Shown here piece after piece: positions 7,769 through 11,054 of a DNA stretch of 11,054 nucleotides (the stretch's first letter is position 1; every line of letters starts with the position of its first letter). Below the pieces are notes generated by a model. It was not told the DNA's origin and did no database searches. It was given only the letters and a program-made list of their open reading frames with translations. A program made the position numbers and the translations under genes. This stretch comes from an uncultured Geobacteraceae bacterium (GTDB lineage: Bacteria > Desulfobacterota > Desulfuromonadia > Geobacterales > Pseudopelobacteraceae), in assembly GCA_903879825.1 (NCBI GenBank), contig CAIRND010000532.1, positions 1 through 11,054 of the forward strand. The letters run 5' to 3'.

Positions 7769-7798
7769 TTTATACACCGAAGCATACCAGAGTTTCAA
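7769..7798 (-). promoter_or_regulatory. Candidate sigma-70 promoter for MBL - Uma2 - purB
   Basis: On the minus strand TTGAAA (7798-7793) is followed after 18 bp by TATAAA (7774-7769), each one or two changes from consensus. Transcription would start near 7762, leaving a leader of about 115 nt before the GTG at 7647. This lies in the 182-nt gap, the widest in the window, where a promoter would be expected. I see no tRNA, terminator or convincing small gene in the rest of the gap (7648-7829). Confidence 0.45.
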
Positions 7799-7829
7799 GA
7801 TTTATCGGTTCTGCACACGATATGTATTA

Positions 7830-9209
7830 TCAGAACTCGCAGTGACGTGGCGTACGAGGAAAGGGGATTACATCACGTATATTTTCCATTCCGGAAAGGT
7901 ACATAACCAGTCGCTCAAAGCCGAGACCGAAACCGGCATGCGGACAACTTCCCCAGCGGCGGCTATCCAGATACCACCAGAGTGAATCCTGAGCGATACC
8001 CATCTCAACCATCCGGCTTTCGAGACGATCGAGGCGCTCCTCACGCTGACTACCACCAATAATTTCACCTATTTTCGGCACGAGCAGATCCATGGCTGCA
8101 ACGGTACGGCCATCATTGTTTTGCCTCATGTAAAACGCCTTGATATCCTTTGGATAATTGAGGATAAAAGTTGGGCCTCCGACAATCTGCTCAGTGATAT
8201 AGCGTTCATGCTCTGTCTGCAGATCCAGACCCCACTCCACCGGATAGGCAAATGTTACTCCCGAATCTTGCAACCGCTCAATCGCTTCACTATATTCCAT
8301 CCGGGCAAAATCAGCCTCTGCCACCTTGGCTATGCGCTCACACAGACCGTTCTCAATATGTTTGTCAAAAAAAGCCATTTCATCACCACACTCATCAAGG
8401 GCAAAACGGCAGAGATACTTGATAAATTCTTCTGCTAAATCAGCATTGTCTGCCAGCGTGGCAAACGCCATTTCCGGTTCGATCATCCAAAATTCGGAAG
8501 CGTGCCGCGCGGTGTTGGAATTTTCCGCTCTGAACGTCGGCCCAAACGTATAAATATCGCCAAAAGCAAGAGCAAAAAGCTCTCCTTCAAGCTGGCCGCT
8601 CACGGTCAAACCGGTTTTTTGACCAAAGAAATCCTGATTAAAATCGGGTTTTCCAGCCAGGATGGGGGGATCTGCAGCATCGAGTGTCGTGACACGAAAC
8701 AATTCGCCAGCACCTTCACAGTCGCTCGCCGTAATGAGAGGGGTATTTACGTACAGAAAATTGTGCTCTGAAAAAAAGCGGTGAATCGCCTGGGCAAGCC
8801 GGGATCTTAGACGAAAAACGGCCCCAAATGTATTGGTGCGGGGGCGCAAATGGGAGATAGTTCGTAGATACTCAAATGTGTGGCGTTTTTTCTGGAGGGG
8901 ATAGGAAGCATCTGAATGACCAATTATTTCAATAGTGCGCGCCATCAGTTCCATTTTCTGACCGGAGGCGGGTGATTCAACCAGAGTTCCTGACACGGTG
9001 AGTGCCGCACCCGTTCCCACACGGCAGATCTGGGTGAAATCCGGCACAGTGGAATCAGCCACCACCTGGATGCCATCAACATTTGAACCGTCATTGAGGA
9101 TTATGAAGCAGATCTCTTTTGCCGATCGGACTGATCGCACCCATCCCGAAAAAGAGCAGGGTGCCGTACCGACACCCTGCTCAATAATTTCTTTGATTCG
9201 CTTTCTCAT
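7830..9209 (-). CDS. asnS: Asparaginyl-tRNA synthetase
   Basis: This class IIb synthetase charges tRNA-Asn with asparagine in the cytoplasm. The product is 459 residues, close to the usual 460-470. The N-terminal OB-fold anticodon-binding domain spans about residues 15-100 (SFSGWVRSVRSAKEICFIILND). The catalytic domain shows RTISHLRPRTN (116-126), class II motif 2 FRAENSNTARHASEF (226-240) and motif 3 GFGLGFERL (426-434). The HLRPRTN region and overall length favour AsnRS over AspRS, which is longer and has an inserted GAD domain. The ATG at 9209 follows a strong GGAGG. The gene starts 21 nt after the lipid kinase/phosphatase gene and is followed by the largest gap of the window. Its presence implies direct asparaginylation rather than sole reliance on the Asp-tRNA-Asn amidotransferase route. 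Confidence 0.96.
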   Translation of the reverse strand: MRKRIKEIIEQGVGTAPCSFSGWVRSVRSAKEICFIILNDGSNVDGIQVVADSTVPDFTQICRVGTGAALTVSGTLVESPASGQKMELMARTIEIIGHSDASYPLQKKRHTFEYLRTISHLRPRTNTFGAVFRLRSRLAQAIHRFFSEHNFLYVNTPLITASDCEGAGELFRVTTLDAADPPILAGKPDFNQDFFGQKTGLTVSGQLEGELFALAFGDIYTFGPTFRAENSNTARHASEFWMIEPEMAFATLADNADLAEEFIKYLCRFALDECGDEMAFFDKHIENGLCERIAKVAEADFARMEYSEAIERLQDSGVTFAYPVEWGLDLQTEHERYITEQIVGGPTFILNYPKDIKAFYMRQNNDGRTVAAMDLLVPKIGEIIGGSQREERLDRLESRMVEMGIAQDSLWWYLDSRRWGSCPHAGFGLGFERLVMYLSGMENIRDVIPFPRTPRHCEF

Positions 9210-9230
9210 TTCGAAGCTCCTCCGAGGTAA

Positions 9231-9860
9231 TTACGCATACCATTTAAAAAGTTGCAGAACCATCAGTGTAATCCCGGAACCAATACAGGCTCCGATTATT
9301 ATTTCACTCATTGTGTGAATTTTCATCAGCAGTCGCGAGTGACTTACCATCAATGCCAGTGAGAGTGAAAGTACAGAGATAAGCGGATCGATGGTATTAA
9401 GTGAAACCGCCGTGGCAATTGAAAACGCTACCGCAGCGTGTCCGCTCGGGAGTCCTCCGCGAAGCGGGGTACCGGTACCCGTTGCACTCTTAACAATGAC
9501 AACAATTATAACCACAATCAGTACCGAGACGACGGTACCTATGTCTGACGCAGTACCAAACATCGCAAGAATCTCCCCGTAGCGCGGCAGAATATATTTA
9601 GCAAGAATAAGGTACCCCATGATGGCAGCACCACAGGCCGTAATCAAAACGGCTCCGGCAGCCGTATCTTTTGCTACTTTAGCCAGCGGATGATATCCGG
9701 GAGAGACCAGATCAACAACCGCCTCTACCGAAGTATTAAACATCTCGGCGCACAGCACCGACAGGATCGAAAGCGCGAGCAGCGCAAACTCCAGCGGGCT
9801 GACTTTAAGAAACAAAGCTGCCAGTAATACAACAATAGCCGCAATGAAATGAATACGCAT
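9231..9860 (-). CDS. DgkA-type lipid kinase fused to PAP2 phosphatase (true start uncertain)
   Basis: This is an integral membrane protein combining a DgkA-like kinase (diacylglycerol or undecaprenol) with a PAP2 phosphatase domain. Residues 1-90 carry the kinase core AEMFNTSVEAVVDLVSPGYH and KVAKDTAAGAVL, with the conserved Glu, Asn and Glu. After a third hydrophobic segment the PAP2 half has LPSGHAAVAF (motif 2) and SRLLMKIHTMSE (motif 3, with SR-x5-H, Glu in place of the usual Asp); motif 1 is weak (KSATGTGTP). The two activities would suit interconversion of lipid alcohol and lipid phosphate in cell-wall carrier recycling; that is inference. The coordinates use the first in-frame ATG, but the family N-terminus, including the catalytic TER-Glu, lies upstream. 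Starting here would lose it, so translation probably begins earlier. asnS follows after 21 nt. Confidence 0.85.
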   Translation of the reverse strand: MRIHFIAAIVVLLAALFLKVSPLEFALLALSILSVLCAEMFNTSVEAVVDLVSPGYHPLAKVAKDTAAGAVLITACGAAIMGYLILAKYILPRYGEILAMFGTASDIGTVVSVLIVVIIVVIVKSATGTGTPLRGGLPSGHAAVAFSIATAVSLNTIDPLISVLSLSLALMVSHSRLLMKIHTMSEIIIGACIGSGITLMVLQLFKWYA

Positions 9861-9941
9861 GTGCCTTTCAGTGTGGACGGCATGCAGGATTCCTTCAACG
9901 GCACAGTTGGCAGACTCTATAAACCGGCTGGGCTTAACAAC
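9861..9941 (-). other. Upstream coding extension of dgkA without a standard start codon
   Basis: In the dgkA frame this stretch reads VVKPSRFIESANCAVEGILH and then AVHTERH before the ATG at 9860. This is the expected amphipathic N-terminus of the DgkA family, and its TER glutamate corresponds to a metal-binding residue in E. coli DgkA. The frame stays open to a TGA at 10001 but holds no ATG, GTG or TTG. Possible explanations are a rare start (ATA at 9920, which overlaps the ybeY stop as ATAG; ATT at 9965), a -1 frameshift out of ybeY, or an indel in the sequence. Confidence 0.65.
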
Positions 9942-10387
9942 CCTTCCTTCTTCAGAATCTTGAATAGTTGCTGCTCCTTCTGCTGCATTTTTTCTGCTTC
10001 AACCTCACCGCTTCGTTCATGATCATACCCACATAGATGTAAAATGCCATGCAACAGCAGGAATGACAGGCGCTCAAAGAAAGTAATACCACCGTCTTCG
10101 GCTTCCCGCGCCGCCGTGTCAGCCGATATTATAACATCTCCCAGAGCATCAGGATTTATCCCGCTGCACTCCCCTTCCTGCAGTGAAAATGAAATCACGT
10201 TGGTCGGACGATCTTTGGCAAGATACTCCCTATTAACGATTCTCATCGAGCGGTCGCCGACGATTGAAACAGAGAGTTCAGTCCCCTCAGGACATCCCAA
10301 GGCGCTTAAGATTTTCGCCGCTACTTTTTTTAACTGCTGACTCTTGAAGTGGTGGCGCCTCTGGCGATTGTTTAACAGTATCAACAT
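9917..10387 (-). CDS. ybeY: Endoribonuclease YbeY (rRNA maturation factor)
   Basis: This zinc-dependent RNase takes part in 16S rRNA 3'-end maturation and ribosome quality control. The product has 156 residues, normal for the family. The metal site HGILHLCGYDH (113-123: His113, His117, His123) is complete, and RPTNVISFS (60-68) and LGDVIIS (82-88) are typical. The ATG at 10387 is favoured because NNRQRR directly after it matches the usual YbeY N-terminus. As a result the first 33 codons overlap the end of the HD gene in another frame, by 101 bp. The Shine-Dalgarno sequence is weak, so translation may depend on coupling. The TAG at 9919-9917 lies within the apparent dgkA coding frame. Confidence 0.95.
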   Translation of the reverse strand: MLILLNNRQRRHHFKSQQLKKVAAKILSALGCPEGTELSVSIVGDRSMRIVNREYLAKDRPTNVISFSLQEGECSGINPDALGDVIISADTAAREAEDGGITFFERLSFLLLHGILHLCGYDHERSGEVEAEKMQQKEQQLFKILKKEGLLSPAGL

Positions 10388-11054
10388 GCGTTTCTACCCC
10401 ATGTTCCGCTTTATTATGATCTCGGGCTTCCGATCTTCTGGAACGGTCACCCCCCTTATCGGCCGGCTCCGGATAAATAATACGGTGATGAAAAATACCG
10501 TTTAAAATACCGGTAAAACTCTTGGCAATTTCATGCAAATTCTTTAGGGTCAGCTCGCATTCATCCAGTTGGCCATCGATAAATACATTGTTAATCAGCT
10601 TTTGCACCAGCCCCTGAATGCGATCGGGAGTCGGATTTACCAGAGTACGAGAGGCCGCTTCGACACAATCTGCCAGCATGACGATGCCAGCCTCACGCGT
10701 CTGTGGCTTCGGACCGGGATATCGAAAATCTTTTTCTTCAACCGTCTGACCGTTCAATGCCGCCTGACTTTTGGCGCGCTCGTAAAAAAACTTTATCAAC
10801 GCGGTACCGTGGTGTTGGCGGAGAATATCAATTATTGGCTGTCCCAGTCTGTTTTCTCGCGCCTGTTCAGCACCGTCCTTGATATGTGATATCAGGATTA
10901 ACGCACTCATACTGGGAGTAAGTTTATCATGGCGGTTTTCTTCACCAGCCTGATTTTCTATAAAATAAAGAGGCTTAGATGCCTTGCCGATATCGTGATA
11001 ATAGGCTGCTACCCTGGCAAGCAGTGGATTGGCACCGATGGATTCTGCGGCGGC
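10287..11054 (-). CDS. 7TM-HD family phosphohydrolase, PgpH/YqfF type (5' part outside window)
   Basis: Only the last 255 residues are present; the frame is open from the right edge to the TGA at 10289. The HDc domain carries the YYHDIGKASKP motif (HDIG near residues 20-23 of the fragment), then KLTPSMSALILISHIKDG and PIIDILRQHHGT, all typical of the cytoplasmic domain of 7TM-HD proteins. The Listeria member PgpH hydrolyses cyclic-di-AMP, but deltaproteobacterial substrates are not fixed, so the specificity is left open. An ATG at 10910 lies inside the domain and is not the start. After HHRIIYPE a polar tail of about 59 residues, rich in Lys, Arg, Glu and Ser, extends beyond the usual domain end, and its last 32 residues overlap ybeY. 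The neighbour order HD - ybeY - dgkA is a common bacterial arrangement. Confidence 0.93.
   Translation of the reverse strand, partial: AAAESIGANPLLARVAAYYHDIGKASKPLYFIENQAGEENRHDKLTPSMSALILISHIKDGAEQARENRLGQPIIDILRQHHGTALIKFFYERAKSQAALNGQTVEEKDFRYPGPKPQTREAGIVMLADCVEAASRTLVNPTPDRIQGLVQKLINNVFIDGQLDECELTLKNLHEIAKSFTGILNGIFHHRIIYPEPADKGGDRSRRSEARDHNKAEHGVETHVDTVKQSPEAPPLQESAVKKSSGENLKRLGMS

Noticed and set aside
7648..7829. A tRNA gene in the asnS-MBL gap
   Set aside because: I could not build an acceptor stem and TPsiC arm on either strand.
7808..7836. GTTCTG/CAGAAC inverted repeat at the end of asnS as a terminator
   Set aside because: The stem is only 6 bp with a 17-nt loop, it begins within the asnS coding end, and no T-run follows.

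Overview
The window holds eleven protein-coding genes, all on the minus strand and tightly packed, so transcription runs from the right edge to the left. The gene set suggests a Gram-negative, moderate-GC bacterium, most likely a deltaproteobacterium of the Desulfuromonadales/Geobacter type. Grounds for this are the single-chain PurL with a PurS-like N-terminus, the HD-phosphohydrolase - ybeY - dgkA/PAP2 order, and a secreted coiled-coil protein ending in an OmpA-like domain. This placement is inference from family resemblance; no marker RNA gene is present.

Right block (11054 to 7830): the C-terminal part of a 7TM-HD (PgpH/YqfF-type) phosphohydrolase, then ybeY (rRNA maturation RNase), a fused DgkA-type lipid kinase/PAP2 phosphatase, and asnS. 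These lie end to end or overlap and look like one operon for RNA processing, second-messenger turnover, lipid recycling and translation. Two junctions are odd. The HD gene runs 101 bp into ybeY. The dgkA reading frame continues upstream of its first usable ATG through conserved family sequence into the end of ybeY, with no ATG, GTG or TTG.

Middle block (7829 to 4891): a 182-nt gap with a plausible promoter and a small palindrome precedes a YycJ-type metallo-beta-lactamase-fold hydrolase, a Uma2-family (PD-(D/E)XK-like) protein, and purB (adenylosuccinate lyase).

Left block (4901 to 1): an MscS-family channel whose start overlaps the purB stop codon, a small secreted helical protein, a secreted coiled-coil/OmpA-like protein, and the first 701 codons of purL, which runs off the left edge. 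Two purine-synthesis genes therefore flank a three-gene envelope module on the same strand.

The most striking non-gene signal is a perfect 30-bp palindrome inside purL (1567-1596). It is translated in frame as VGAIHELPLQ between the PurS-like N-terminus and the FGAM-synthase core, and looks like a mobile palindromic repeat tolerated inside an essential enzyme. I found no tRNA, rRNA, CRISPR array, transposase or convincing rho-independent terminator, and no stretch above 300 bases without a gene.
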